Part shown: positions 1 to 9,002 of the stretch, piece after piece
Position numbering within the stretch: position 1 is the stretch's first letter
How the letters are laid out: every line of letters begins with the position of its first letter
The notes under the pieces: generated by a model
What the model was told of the DNA's origin: nothing
The model's database searches: none
The model's input: the letters and a program-made list of their open reading frames with translations, nothing else
Translations under genes and position numbers: made by a program
NCBI RefSeq assembly: GCF_014202345.1
Contig: NZ_JACHGO010000004.1
Span: 248,001-312,000, forward strand
Source: Desulfovibrio intestinalis
GTDB taxonomy: Bacteria > Desulfobacterota > Desulfovibrionia > Desulfovibrionales > Desulfovibrionaceae
Reading direction: 5' to 3'
DNA length: 64,000 bases

Positions 1-236
1 ACCGCGCAGCAAAGGCGGTAAGTAGCAATACTGCTGGAAAATACGGCAAAAAACATCGGCACGCCACGCAAGCCGTAATGACTGTGGCGTGACGGTATTT
101 CAAAGCAAGCATTCACCGGGAGCGTGATCCCGGTGAATGCTTGCTGCATCACGAAGGGCGGCCCGGTCTGCCCACTGCCACGCATTATGACGCAAAAACA
201 ATGCTGGCTGTAACAAACGCATCCTATGATTTTTTT
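1..236. other. Upstream region with two hairpins
   Basis: No gene is seen. An 8-bp stem (60-67 with 84-91) is followed by a perfect 17-bp stem (105-121 with 128-144) around a 6-nt loop. The larger hairpin lacks a T-run, so it is not a classic intrinsic terminator. It may end the transcript of a gene lying left of the window or protect the 5' end of the exporter mRNA. Confidence 0.5.
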
Positions 237-1808
237 ATGAGCACAGACAATCCGAATACACACAGTGCGCCCCCACAGGGCGCTCCTGTTCAAAAGCGCC
301 TTTCCAAGGGCGCACGCTGGCGGGTGCTTATTGCCGTTATGGTGGCATGGTTGCCCATTGCCACGGACATGACCATCCTGCATATCGCCGTGCCGTCGTT
401 GACGCTTTCGCTACAGGCCACGGGCACGGAAATACTCTGGATTATTGACATCTACCCGCTGATTATTGCCAGCCTGCTGGTGCCAATGGGCACGCAGGGC
501 GACCGCATCGGCCCGCGCAAACTGCTCTTGGTCGGGCTGCTCATCTTTATGGCCGCTTCGCTGGCAGCGGCCTTTTCGCCAACGGCCAAAAGCCTGATTA
601 TGGCCAGGGGCCTGCTTGCCGTGGGCGGAGCCATGATAATACCCAGTGTGCTGGCCATCATACGGATTACATTTGACGACTGGAAAGAACGGGCCATGGC
701 CCTGGGCATCTGGGGTACGGTAAGTACCGTGGCCGCCGCCATGGGCCCTCTGGCGGGCGGCCTTTTGCTTGAGCATTTCTGGTGGGGATCTGTTTTTCTT
801 ATCAATGTGCCGATCATTCTGATTATCCTGCCCCTGGCTGCCCACCTGCTGCCCAAGCCCCAAATCAAGGCCAAAGGCACATGGCCCATCGGGCAGGCTC
901 TGACACTGGCCGCGGGCCTTATGGCGACGGTGTATGCCATTAAGGCCGTTTTCAAACAGGGCTCTTCAATGCTGCTTTGCGGCGGCGTGCTGGCTTGCGG
1001 TATTTTTTTGCTGGCATTGTTCATACGCAAGCAGCTGACTGCGCGCGCGCCCATGCTTGACCTTGGCCTGTTCCGCATGCCTGCCATCCGCGTGGGACTC
1101 GTGACAGCCCTTATTGTTTCAGGCGCGCTGGCTGGCGTGGAGCTTACCATTGCCCAGGAGTTGCAGTTTGTTCTCGGGCGCACGCCCTTGCAGGCTGGCA
1201 TTTTCATGCTGCCCATCATGGCGGCTTCTGCCGTTGGCGGCCCTTTGGCCGGAAAACTGGTCGTTTGGGGTGGGCTGCGGAGCGTCTGTACACTGTCGCT
1301 GCTGGCTGCCGGAGCCAGCCTCGCCGGGCTGGGTTTTGCGAGCTTTCATGACGCTGGCTGGCTGGTGTTCTCGTGCATGGTCATTTTGGGGCTTTCACTC
1401 AGCATTGGTTTGACGGCCTCATCCATTGCCATCATGGGCAGCGTGCCGCCGGAAAAAGGCGGGGCAGCAGGATCCATTGAAGCTCTGGGTTATGATCTGG
1501 GCGCGGGCTTGGGCATCACGGGCTTTGGGGTTCTGCTGTCAGTAAACTACAGCGCGGCCTTGCGTTTGCCGGAATACATACGCCAGAGCCTGCCGCACAG
1601 TGTCGTGGATTCTATCAGCGATACGATGGTTGCCGCGGAGCTGGCTGGTGGAGAAAAAGGCAAAGCCATTGCCGAGGCCGGACAAATGGCCTTTTCCTCC
1701 GCACACAGCACAGTGCTGCTGTCTGCGGCGCTTCTGGTATTTCTTTTGGGCTTGTGGGTTTTCAACGGATTACGCCACTATAACCCAAAGGAACAAAGTA
1801 AAGGCTGA
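237..1808 (+). CDS. smvA: MFS drug exporter, SmvA/QacA-like (DHA2 family)
   Basis: Inner-membrane proton-driven exporter of the 14-helix DHA2 family, whose SmvA/QacA members expel cationic biocides and dyes. The protein from this start is 523 residues, normal for the family. Visible signatures are the membrane-entry motif ILWIIDIYPLI, the motif A loop GDRIGPRK after helix 2, and a motif C-type stretch with GPLAGG followed by EHFWWGSVFLINVP, which is very close to SmvA proteins. The frame stays open upstream to a TTG at 141, but that codon lies inside a perfect hairpin (105-144), so I chose the ATG at 237. An ATG at 201 is also possible, and none of the three has a convincing ribosome site. 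No TetR-type repressor is adjacent. The substrate is inferred from family only. Confidence 0.82.
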   Translation: MSTDNPNTHSAPPQGAPVQKRLSKGARWRVLIAVMVAWLPIATDMTILHIAVPSLTLSLQATGTEILWIIDIYPLIIASLLVPMGTQGDRIGPRKLLLVGLLIFMAASLAAAFSPTAKSLIMARGLLAVGGAMIIPSVLAIIRITFDDWKERAMALGIWGTVSTVAAAMGPLAGGLLLEHFWWGSVFLINVPIILIILPLAAHLLPKPQIKAKGTWPIGQALTLAAGLMATVYAIKAVFKQGSSMLLCGGVLACGIFLLALFIRKQLTARAPMLDLGLFRMPAIRVGLVTALIVSGALAGVELTIAQELQFVLGRTPLQAGIFMLPIMAASAVGGPLAGKLVVWGGLRSVCTLSLLAAGASLAGLGFASFHDAGWLVFSCMVILGLSLSIGLTASSIAIMGSVPPEKGGAAGSIEALGYDLGAGLGITGFGVLLSVNYSAALRLPEYIRQSLPHSVVDSISDTMVAAELAGGEKGKAIAEAGQMAFSSAHSTVLLSAALLVFLLGLWVFNGLRHYNPKEQSKG

Positions 1809-2157
1809 TCCGGCAAGGGATGTCCTGTCGCCAAGCACACTGGCAAGACAATCCATGCAGAATCACGTTGACTGGAACCAGGCAGGCCGAGCTGATTTGA
1901 CGAGAATGTATCAGGTAAAAACTGACGCTGCAAAAGCTGAACTGCCCAGAGCTGGTATGGTAAAAGCTTGTCTGCAAAAGTTGTTCTGAAAAAATACCGT
2001 GGCAAGGCCCTTCCTGCCGTAAATTCACAGGTAAAATTGTCCTCCTCCAAAGCCCTGCCCCCAGCGGGGCTGACAAGCCGCAGCGCGTCACCCTTCTGAC
2101 GCGCTGCGGCGCAAAAAGACTGCATTTTTTGGCAACCATTTTGCAATCCCCTCCGGC
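1809..2157. other. Gene-free gap with strong hairpin
   Basis: About 350 bases between the exporter and fliR with no credible gene. It contains a perfect 14-bp stem (2077-2090 with 2097-2110, loop CCCTTC) followed by a short A-run and then six Ts at 2125-2130. This is probably the end of the exporter transcript, although the T-run is displaced from the stem. Confidence 0.5.
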
Positions 2158-2949
2158 ATGGACGTGTTCAACTACAACCAGGCTGAGATTTTAAGTCTCA
2201 TACTTACCATGATGCGGGTAAGTATTGTCATGTTCATGCTGCCTGTGTTTTCCACCAACAATATCCCCGTACAGGTCAAAGCCGCCATAACCCTGGTGTT
2301 CACGCTGGGCGTATGGCCGCATCTCGCCCTGCCGGGCAGCCAGATGCCTGCCCATCCCTTCGACATGGTAATCATGATTCTGGGCGAGGCGGTGCTGGGG
2401 CTGGTGCTGGGCATGGCCGTCAATTTTCTGTTTATGGGCATTCAGGCGGGTGGTGAACTTCTGGGCTTTCAGATGGGCTTCACCATGATAAATTTTGCCG
2501 ACCCGCTCACCGGCAACCAGACGGGCATAACGGCGTTTTTTCTCTGGATGGTTTCTCTGCTGACCTTTCTGGCGCTGGACGGCCACCTGTACATGATCAA
2601 GGGCTTTGCCGAATCCTTCAAGCTGATACCGCCGGGGGGGCTTTTCATCGGCTCCAACATCATGTGGCAGATACTGCACCTGGCTTCGCAGATGTTTGTA
2701 TTGGCCCTGCAAATTGCGGCTCCGGTAATGGTGGCGCTTTTTATGGTGGAAGTGGCCCTGGGCCTGGTAGCCCGCACCTCGCCGCAGATACACATTATGG
2801 AATTCGGCTTTCCGGCCAAGATTGGCGTGGGATTTTTCTTTGTGGGTCTGCTGCTGGTCATTATGGCTGACCATGTGGAAACCTTTATTCTGGGACTGGA
2901 CGGCCTATTCACCAACCTGCTGCGGTCTATGAGCCCTCTGTATCAGTAG
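2158..2949 (+). CDS. fliR: Flagellar export apparatus protein FliR
   Basis: FliR is an inner-membrane component of the flagellar type III export gate, which assembles with FliP and FliQ into the export channel. The product is 263 residues, the normal length, with about six hydrophobic segments and the typical family stretches GELLGFQMGFTMINFADP and VAPVMVALFMVEVALGLVARTSPQ-like sequence near residues 185-210. No flhB, flhA, fliP or fliQ follows, so fliR stands alone. Its stop codon is only two bases from the stop of the convergent methyltransferase gene, leaving no room for a terminator between them. There is no clear Shine-Dalgarno site before the ATG. The neighbouring glycan operon suggests, without proof, a link to flagellar glycosylation. 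Confidence 0.93.
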   Translation: MDVFNYNQAEILSLILTMMRVSIVMFMLPVFSTNNIPVQVKAAITLVFTLGVWPHLALPGSQMPAHPFDMVIMILGEAVLGLVLGMAVNFLFMGIQAGGELLGFQMGFTMINFADPLTGNQTGITAFFLWMVSLLTFLALDGHLYMIKGFAESFKLIPPGGLFIGSNIMWQILHLASQMFVLALQIAAPVMVALFMVEVALGLVARTSPQIHIMEFGFPAKIGVGFFFVGLLLVIMADHVETFILGLDGLFTNLLRSMSPLYQ

Positions 2950-2951
2950 CG

Positions 2952-4160
2952 TTAAAAACCCTGTTCCAGTCCAAGCCGGAAGACCATATGCGGATAAACC
3001 TGCTCCGCATGCAACTTGTCCCTATGGTACAGCAGCTCTTCAACAGCGGCCATGGCCCCCTGGCAAGAGGCTGCCAAAGGATCGTCAAAAACCACATATC
3101 CGCCAGCAACCATTCGGTCTTTCACGCTCTCATATGAGTAGGCAACGGCGTCGTAGATATCACAGTCAATATGTGCCAGGGCAAAAGACAGTTTTTCCTG
3201 AAACAGCGTCGGGACTGTGTTTTCAAACAATCCTTTGACCAATATCAAGTTATCCAGACCGAGCATCTCTTTCCGCCTAAGCATTTCCCCCATCAAGTTA
3301 TCTTCCTTGAAATCCCCTTGTTTGTGGTAATCTTGCGCGCTCTCGGTCAGGGGCATGCCCTCAAAGGTGTCCAGCGCGTATACGCGCCTGCGGCTTTTTG
3401 TAAATTTGAGCAGGTAGGCCATAAACAGGGCCATCCCTCCCCGAAAGGTACCAAATTCAATAATATCTCCTTGTGCATCCAGCTTCGGCAGGTAGTACTT
3501 AAGAAGAATAAACATATTCAAAAATCGCTCTCTGGTGACAAGAGAAAGCCCATGCGCTGCACGCTGAGCGCCATGAAAAAGCGGATCCGCTTCACAAAAA
3601 GCCCGCAGTTTATCTTGTTGAAGACTTATGCCTCTGGCGGCCCCATCATGCAGGGATACTCCTTTTCTGGCGCCAGGCAGGGGCAAGCGCAACAAGGTAT
3701 CGCTATCAAAAATATTATACAGGAAATTATCGGACTCATCTTTGATTTTTACATCAAAGGGCGAGCATGGCCTTAGCATACAGCGCGTCACCAGCAGCCT
3801 GGTTCCCTGACGAACATAAACGCGAATTTCGACTGATTGACTATCCCGCTGAAGGTCAAGGCAGGCAACGGCCAACAGATTTTTTTCCACTGTTGCTACG
3901 CGGCCTCTAAACAAAATGCACTGTTGAGCGCTGTCTATCAATTCATAAAAAGCGCCAACATAACTGTCTGCATGGCCGTACAGGGCGAAGCGGCAAGGTC
4001 CTTTGGGAAAAGGCCCTTGAACCTGCTTAAACATCATGCCGTCGCCCGATCCATCGGCAAGCACGCCAGCCATATCAGGAACCAGCTTTCCCACGCCTGT
4101 CGCCGAGGCCAGCAAAAGTTCCTTTGCTTCACTGTCACTCATCTCTGCAAGCTTAGTCAT
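2952..4160 (-). CDS. TylF/MycF-type methyltransferase with an unknown N-terminal domain
   Basis: A 402-residue protein. The C-terminal half (about residues 205-400) is a class I SAM-dependent methyltransferase of the TylF/macrocin O-methyltransferase type: motif I reads IIEFGTFRGG near 233-242, followed by VYALDTFEGMP and the acidic metal-site region AHIDCDIYDA, then GGYVVFDDP. Such enzymes O-methylate sugars. The first 200 residues match no family I recognise and resemble a mixed beta domain. It is last in a four-gene minus-strand operon and 11 bp after the GT9-like gene. GGGGAG about 6 bases upstream supports the ATG at 4160. The likely role is methylating a surface or flagellar glycan; the acceptor is unknown. 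Confidence 0.75.
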   Translation of the reverse strand: MTKLAEMSDSEAKELLLASATGVGKLVPDMAGVLADGSGDGMMFKQVQGPFPKGPCRFALYGHADSYVGAFYELIDSAQQCILFRGRVATVEKNLLAVACLDLQRDSQSVEIRVYVRQGTRLLVTRCMLRPCSPFDVKIKDESDNFLYNIFDSDTLLRLPLPGARKGVSLHDGAARGISLQQDKLRAFCEADPLFHGAQRAAHGLSLVTRERFLNMFILLKYYLPKLDAQGDIIEFGTFRGGMALFMAYLLKFTKSRRRVYALDTFEGMPLTESAQDYHKQGDFKEDNLMGEMLRRKEMLGLDNLILVKGLFENTVPTLFQEKLSFALAHIDCDIYDAVAYSYESVKDRMVAGGYVVFDDPLAASCQGAMAAVEELLYHRDKLHAEQVYPHMVFRLGLEQGF

Positions 4161-4171
4161 GGCACTCTCCC

Positions 4172-5161
4172 CTATGCAAAGACCTTGGAAAAACCGTCCA
4201 AAACTGGTCTTCTTTGAGTTTTCCTGTATAGCATCATCTGATGTATCGCATCTTTTTTTTCTGCCGTATTATTTATCACATCGTACTCTAGCGGGGACGA
4301 AAGCCTCTTTTCAAGGCGATAAAAAGACGACAAAATTACCTCTGGCGATATACTTTTCCCACATATATATTTGTTAGGACAAGTGTCACCATTAAACATA
4401 TTAACTTTATTTGACCTACACAGGTCACAACGCTCCTGAGAAAGAGCATGCTCATTGGCAATATATCCAGAAAAAAACTCTGGTTCACTATCTGAAAAAG
4501 ATATTACAGATCTTGTTCCCACGGCTCTTGCCATGTGCATCAATCCTCCAATGACACCAAGGAAGGCACTACTATTTTTTATTATAGCAGCAGTTTCTCT
4601 TAACCCAACATGAAGGCAGTTTTTCGTATTTGGAAGCAATGGATCGCTTTCTGCTCCAATCTGAACAATCGTATAGTTTTTACTTAAAACTTTGCTTACC
4701 ACAGACCATGTTTCATAGCCGGCAGTTTTCCATACTGCGCCATAGCTTTGCATAACAATATATTTATCATTTACAGGTCTGTTTTCTTCAATTTCCTGAT
4801 CGCTCAGGTATATTTTTGGATAAATCTTGATATCGCCATACACTTCGGCTCTGGCACAAAGCTTTGCTATCATATGTGTTTCTGGATAACGCCAATGATA
4901 AAATCCATTTTTGCATTCAAGATCCCAATAGTGAGCATAAAATGGAGCGACACCACGTTGCAACAGGGCATCATGCACGTCGCGCGAATTAAAAACGGCA
5001 TGTGCGGGAGTATCATTCAAAACAATATTTGGGTTATGCTCAAGAAGAGCATTGTATTTTGTTGAAGCCACGCAAAGGCCACAGTTCTCGGCAATTGCCG
5101 AAACGAGGATGGCATCGCCTATGCCGCCATCATTAAAAATCGTTTTTGTGCGTTGGGCCAT
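4172..5161 (-). CDS. Glycosyltransferase family 9-like (heptosyltransferase fold)
   Basis: A 329-residue protein related to the ADP-heptose:LPS heptosyltransferases (GT9, GT-B fold). The N-terminus FNDGGIGDAILVSAIAEN has the early glycine loop of that family. The C-terminal donor domain carries GVIGGLMHMARAVGTRSV, equivalent to the conserved D/G-x-G-x-x-H-L-A-x-A region, and a Cys-rich tail (CDLC, then two further Cys) like that of many GT9 members. The gene is visibly more AT-rich than its neighbours, which points to transfer, as is common in surface-glycan loci. A GTAAGGA ribosome site lies upstream. Donor and acceptor sugars cannot be told from sequence. Confidence 0.68.
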   Translation of the reverse strand: MAQRTKTIFNDGGIGDAILVSAIAENCGLCVASTKYNALLEHNPNIVLNDTPAHAVFNSRDVHDALLQRGVAPFYAHYWDLECKNGFYHWRYPETHMIAKLCARAEVYGDIKIYPKIYLSDQEIEENRPVNDKYIVMQSYGAVWKTAGYETWSVVSKVLSKNYTIVQIGAESDPLLPNTKNCLHVGLRETAAIIKNSSAFLGVIGGLMHMARAVGTRSVISFSDSEPEFFSGYIANEHALSQERCDLCRSNKVNMFNGDTCPNKYICGKSISPEVILSSFYRLEKRLSSPLEYDVINNTAEKKDAIHQMMLYRKTQRRPVLDGFSKVFA

Positions 5162-5189
5162 ATGAACAAATCCTTACTGGATACGGCGG

Positions 5190-5780
5190 TCAGCGGGGCG
5201 TCTTGCAAGCGCGAGCGATCACGCGCATATCGCGCCCTGGCACATGAAATTTAGCCTGATTATCTAGCACAAGAACTTCAAATCCGGCTTTGATCAATTC
5301 ACTGGCCATTTCATTTTTTGTCCAAACGTAGCGGTGTGTTTCATAATCAAGCCTGTCCCACTGGTTGCCATAAAACTGAGAAAAACCCAGATTAAGGGCC
5401 CCCAGAGGAGTATCAATGCTGGCCTGGCTTTCCAGATACATTTTTATGCAGGCATCAAGGTCTGGATGCTCCATGAGAAGAAGCCCTTCCGGTCGGAGCA
5501 AACGGTGAAATTGAGCCAGAAGGTCTATGGCGGCCCATCGTGTAAAATGCTCAAGCACATGAACAAGAAGAATGCGGTCTACACTGCTATCAGCGGCATC
5601 CAACGCGCGGATATCCATCTTTAAATCGTAACATGACCCGCTTCGTGAGGTATCTTTCCCCTCATAATCATAGTTATCAATGTTTATCCAGCCCTCAATA
5701 TTTTCCCCACCGCACCCAAGGTGCAAATTTATCTCATTCATGCCTTGGCGACTGGCATAAGAATTAATTGAGTTAAACAT
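5190..5780 (-). CDS. Class I SAM-dependent methyltransferase
   Basis: A 196-residue Methyltransf_11-like enzyme. Motif I is LHLGCGGENIEGWINID near the N-terminus; the post-I acidic region and the motif VHVLEHF (motif II/III), followed by RLLRPEGLLLMEHPDLD, are all present. The frame is open to 5837, but AGAGGA lies 8 bases before the ATG at 5778-5780, which decides the start. It sits between the two glycosyltransferases of the operon, so the substrate is probably a sugar or glycan intermediate. The HPDLD ending resembles predicted SAM-dependent enzymes of polysaccharide clusters. The exact substrate is unknown. Confidence 0.78.
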   Translation of the reverse strand: MFNSINSYASRQGMNEINLHLGCGGENIEGWINIDNYDYEGKDTSRSGSCYDLKMDIRALDAADSSVDRILLVHVLEHFTRWAAIDLLAQFHRLLRPEGLLLMEHPDLDACIKMYLESQASIDTPLGALNLGFSQFYGNQWDRLDYETHRYVWTKNEMASELIKAGFEVLVLDNQAKFHVPGRDMRVIARACKTPR

Positions 5781-5912
5781 GTAAACGTCCTCTTGATAAA
5801 ATGACACTTGGCATGACACCCCAAAGTCCATCATCACAAGGAAAGCCTGCCGTGCAGCCTCTTAGGGCATCCCCATAAACATCACGTAAAGGATTTTGAA
5901 AAGCCTTCTGAG

Positions 5913-7235
5913 TTAGCAGACGCATTGGCTATCACAGCGCTTGGCAGTCTTCCCCGTAATCCTGTCATAAACCACCTGGAGCTGTCCCAATGAGTGTTCC
6001 AGGGAAAAATCACGCCCAACATGCACCCGCCCTGTCTGCCCTGCGGCTCTGGCAGCCTCTGGATGCCTGGACAACCAGCCAACATGATTGGCCAAAGCTA
6101 CTTCGTCACGCCCGTCCAGCACAAATCCGCTTTGTCCATGCACTACCACATCGGCAGCACCGCCACACCTGGTGGTCACTATGGGCACCCCTAAGGCGTG
6201 GGCTTCCAGGAGCGCATTGGGCAATCCTTCCACATAAGCCGTATGTAAAAAGACCGAGCAGAGCGACAAAAAATCGGAAACATTCTTGATCGCTCCAGGC
6301 AGAAGGATGCGATCAGCATGCGCAGTGCTGGCCACTACGTTCTTTAGCTGCTCATACATCGGACCGTGCCCAGCCAGAACTGCATAAAGACCGGGATTAG
6401 CCGCACATACGCGCATAGCTGTGCAGATCCAGAGCTCCGGGTCCTTAATCGAGACAAAACGGATAAGACCACCCACCACCGGGGATTTTTCAGGGATGCC
6501 GAGTTTAATGCGCAAAGCGGCTACATTCTCTGGCTCAGGACAAGGCCAATCCTTTAATCGAAGAATATTTGATGTCAGCGAAACACTTCCCGCGGGCAGG
6601 TTGAGCCATTCCTCATAATCGATGCATCCGGCGCGGCTGTTGTTGGTCATAACTACGCCTGGCATCTGCACGGCCCTGCTAAGAATAGCGTGCGCCAACG
6701 ATTCATCAACACTTTCAAAGCCATATGGTGCTCGACTGCGCGGTGCAAGACTGCGCCCGGCAATTATTATATTTGGAACACCCGCAATAATCGCCGCCAA
6801 TAGGGGTTCGAGATGATCGGCATTCCAGATATGCAGTAATCGAGGCATTAAACGCAAAAACCAGGCTGCATAAACGGCAACACTATCCCGAAAAACAGGG
6901 GGAGGATTTTCAAAAGCAGCATCTACAACTCCGCGTGCCGCCTGAAAATCTTCAACCTTTATCTTATCCAGAGAAAATTCAAGAACAGCCTTACAGCAGT
7001 TCTTGGCTTCTGCCAGAAAAAAATCATTTCCTCCTGCGGCAGACAAGGTCCGGCACAGCAGGACAATGGGGGTTCCTTTATCCTGAAAAGCTTTAGCTGA
7101 AGCCAAAATTTGGCGCTCAACACCGCCGCAAGTCAGGGAACCGTTCCACCATGCCACCGGGCCGATGAAATATTCTGGCTTGCGCAAAGGAGAGCCTTTA
7201 ATGAAGCTCGCAGCATTGGCTTGTGCGTCTGACAT
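5913..7235 (-). CDS. Glycosyltransferase family 4 (group 1)
   Basis: First gene of the four-gene minus-strand operon; 440 residues, usual for a GT-B retaining glycosyltransferase. Signatures are GGVERQILASAKAF near the N-terminus (acceptor-side loop), and near the C-terminus EGLPNALLEAHALGVPIVTT followed by GGAADVVVHGQSGFVL, which is the EX7E donor-binding region. The frame runs upstream to 7370, but TTGGAG sits about 8 bases before the ATG at 7235. Nothing hydrophobic is seen, so it is a cytosolic or peripheral enzyme. It probably extends a lipid-linked or protein-linked glycan together with the GT9-like enzyme. Confidence 0.83.
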   Translation of the reverse strand: MSDAQANAASFIKGSPLRKPEYFIGPVAWWNGSLTCGGVERQILASAKAFQDKGTPIVLLCRTLSAAGGNDFFLAEAKNCCKAVLEFSLDKIKVEDFQAARGVVDAAFENPPPVFRDSVAVYAAWFLRLMPRLLHIWNADHLEPLLAAIIAGVPNIIIAGRSLAPRSRAPYGFESVDESLAHAILSRAVQMPGVVMTNNSRAGCIDYEEWLNLPAGSVSLTSNILRLKDWPCPEPENVAALRIKLGIPEKSPVVGGLIRFVSIKDPELWICTAMRVCAANPGLYAVLAGHGPMYEQLKNVVASTAHADRILLPGAIKNVSDFLSLCSVFLHTAYVEGLPNALLEAHALGVPIVTTRCGGAADVVVHGQSGFVLDGRDEVALANHVGWLSRHPEAARAAGQTGRVHVGRDFSLEHSLGQLQVVYDRITGKTAKRCDSQCVC

Positions 7236-7297
7236 GGTGATACTCCAACTGCACTGTAGTTTTGGCGCGCATAAAAGATTGCAACATCGATGCCAAT

Positions 7298-7324
7298 AAA
7301 AAAGGGACTGCACATGGCAGCCCC
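7298..7324 (-). terminator. Intrinsic terminator of gltX
   Basis: On the minus strand GGGGCTGC and GCAGTCCC form an 8-bp stem (one G-U pair) with a 5-nt loop, immediately followed by six Ts and ATT. It lies about 50 bases after the gltX stop and separates gltX from the glycan operon. Confidence 0.82.
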
Positions 7325-7372
7325 TTCCACAAAACACTCGCACATGATCAGATGTGCAGACCTGCCCCACTT

Positions 7373-8764
7373 CTACCCCGCAGCCTTCTCCAGCCGCGCC
7401 AGGGATTCTTCCTTACCCAGAAATGCCATGATTTCATTAAGATGCGAGCCGCCCATAAAGCCCATAAGGGCCGTGCGCAGGGGCGGGGCCACTTCTTTGA
7501 ACTTGAGGCCATTATCAGCCACATAGGCGTTGAGGGCAGCCTCAATGCTTTCAGCCGTAAAGGGCTCGCAAGCCGCGAACACTGAGACCAGCGCGCTCAG
7601 ATGGGCCTTGCCGCCATCCGTCAGATGTTTGGCGGCGTCTTTTTCGGCATATTCCAGATCAGCGGCGGAAACCAGCAACGGCCGGAAGCTTTCAGCCAGT
7701 GCCTTGAGGTTGTTGGCACGCTCGCGGAACATGAGGCACAGGGGTTCCAGCCGTTCCTGCGTCAAAACGCCAAGGCCGGCTTCCTCCACAAAGGGCGCAG
7801 TCAGCGCGGCCAGTTCGGCCAGAGGCATTTCGCGCATGAAGTGGGCATTGCACCATTCCAGCTTGGCGGGGTCAAAGGCTGCAGCCGCAGGATTGAGGTT
7901 GCTGCCGTCAAAAAATTCCACCAGTTCTTCGGGCGTGAACAGTTCCTGATTGCCGTGGGACCAGCCAAGCCGCACCAGATAGTTCACAAGAGCCTGTGGC
8001 AGCAGGCCGTCCTGCTGATACTCGATGACGGCCCGCGCGCCGTGACGCTTGGAAAGCTTCTGGCGGTCAGGGCCGAGAATCATCGGCACATGGCCGAAGC
8101 GCGGCACAGGCAGGCCCAGAGCTTCATAGATAAGGATCTGCTTGGGCGTGTTGGAAACGTGGTCGTCACCACGGATCACGTGCGTGATGCCCATGTCGTG
8201 ATCGTCCACCACCACGGCCATATTATATGTGGGCATGCCATCGGCACGCCTGATGACCATATCGTCCAGTTCATTCACGTCTACCGCGATCTTGCCCTTG
8301 ACCAGGTCGTCAAAAACCACCTTGCCTGCCAGCGGAGCTTTGAGGCGCACACAGCGCCCTTCGCCGGGGCCGAGGTCGCGCGTGCGGCAGCAGCCGTTAT
8401 AGCGCGGCTTGAGGCCTTTTTGCCGGGCTTCTTCGCGCATGGCCTCAACCTCGTCAGGCGTGCAGGAACACCAGTAGGCGTGGCCGTTTTCCAGCAGCTT
8501 GTCCACATAGGTGTTATACAGGTCGGTGCGCTGCGTCTGATAGGCCAGATCCCCGTCCCAATCCAGACCGAGCCAGCGCATGGAGGCCAGAATGGAATCG
8601 GTATATTCCTGCTTGGAGCGCAAAAGATCCGTATCTTCAATGCGCAGATGAAAACGGCCGCCGGAATGGCGGGCCAAAAGCCAGCAAAAAATGGCGGTGC
8701 GTGCGCCGCCGATATGCAGGTGTCCCGTGGGGCTGGGGGCAAATCGTGTAACCACTTGCGTCAT
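7373..8764 (-). CDS. gltX: Glutamyl-tRNA synthetase
   Basis: Class I aminoacyl-tRNA synthetase that charges tRNA-Glu (and possibly tRNA-Gln in organisms using the amidotransferase route). The protein is 463 residues, the standard bacterial length. The HIGH signature appears as FAPSPTGHLHIGGARTA at residues 8-24, and the KMSKS loop as QKLSKRHGA near residue 242. The Zn-knuckle-like region CSCTPDEVEAMR is present near residue 99. The C-terminal third is the anticodon-binding alpha-helical domain. It is transcribed alone with its own terminator. Discriminating versus non-discriminating specificity cannot be read safely here. Confidence 0.96.
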   Translation of the reverse strand: MTQVVTRFAPSPTGHLHIGGARTAIFCWLLARHSGGRFHLRIEDTDLLRSKQEYTDSILASMRWLGLDWDGDLAYQTQRTDLYNTYVDKLLENGHAYWCSCTPDEVEAMREEARQKGLKPRYNGCCRTRDLGPGEGRCVRLKAPLAGKVVFDDLVKGKIAVDVNELDDMVIRRADGMPTYNMAVVVDDHDMGITHVIRGDDHVSNTPKQILIYEALGLPVPRFGHVPMILGPDRQKLSKRHGARAVIEYQQDGLLPQALVNYLVRLGWSHGNQELFTPEELVEFFDGSNLNPAAAAFDPAKLEWCNAHFMREMPLAELAALTAPFVEEAGLGVLTQERLEPLCLMFRERANNLKALAESFRPLLVSAADLEYAEKDAAKHLTDGGKAHLSALVSVFAACEPFTAESIEAALNAYVADNGLKFKEVAPPLRTALMGFMGGSHLNEIMAFLGKEESLARLEKAAG

Positions 8765-8884
8765 GTTACTATCCTTGACTGAGCTTTTGAGGCAAACAGG
8801 CTGTTTCCCGTCTATCTCATATATTTATTAATTTTTCTGCAAAATAGTCTCGGGCAAGCCGCGTGCCGGGCGCCAGCGACCAGA

Positions 8885-9002
8885 GGCAATACTTCTCCGA
8901 ATACACCCGAGTACGTCAGGATGCCCCGAATGCGCCCGGAGACGCCCAGATTCGCACGGTTGCCCCGGATTGGCCCAGATGCCCCCGGAGACACCGCGCG
9001 GC
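8885..9002. repeat. Short degenerate G-rich direct repeats
   Basis: Read on the minus strand, variants of CTCCGGGNGCAT and TCGGGGCA recur several times at intervals of roughly 16 to 50 bases between the hybrid kinase stop and gltX. The repeats are imperfect, and no gene is seen here. Confidence 0.35.

Noticed and set aside
141..236. TTG at 141 as start of the MFS exporter
   Set aside because: The codon lies inside the perfect 105-144 hairpin, and the extra 32 residues have no similarity to SmvA-like N-termini.
7601..8782. 393-codon plus-strand frame opposite gltX
   Set aside because: Antisense shadow of a clear glutamyl-tRNA synthetase.
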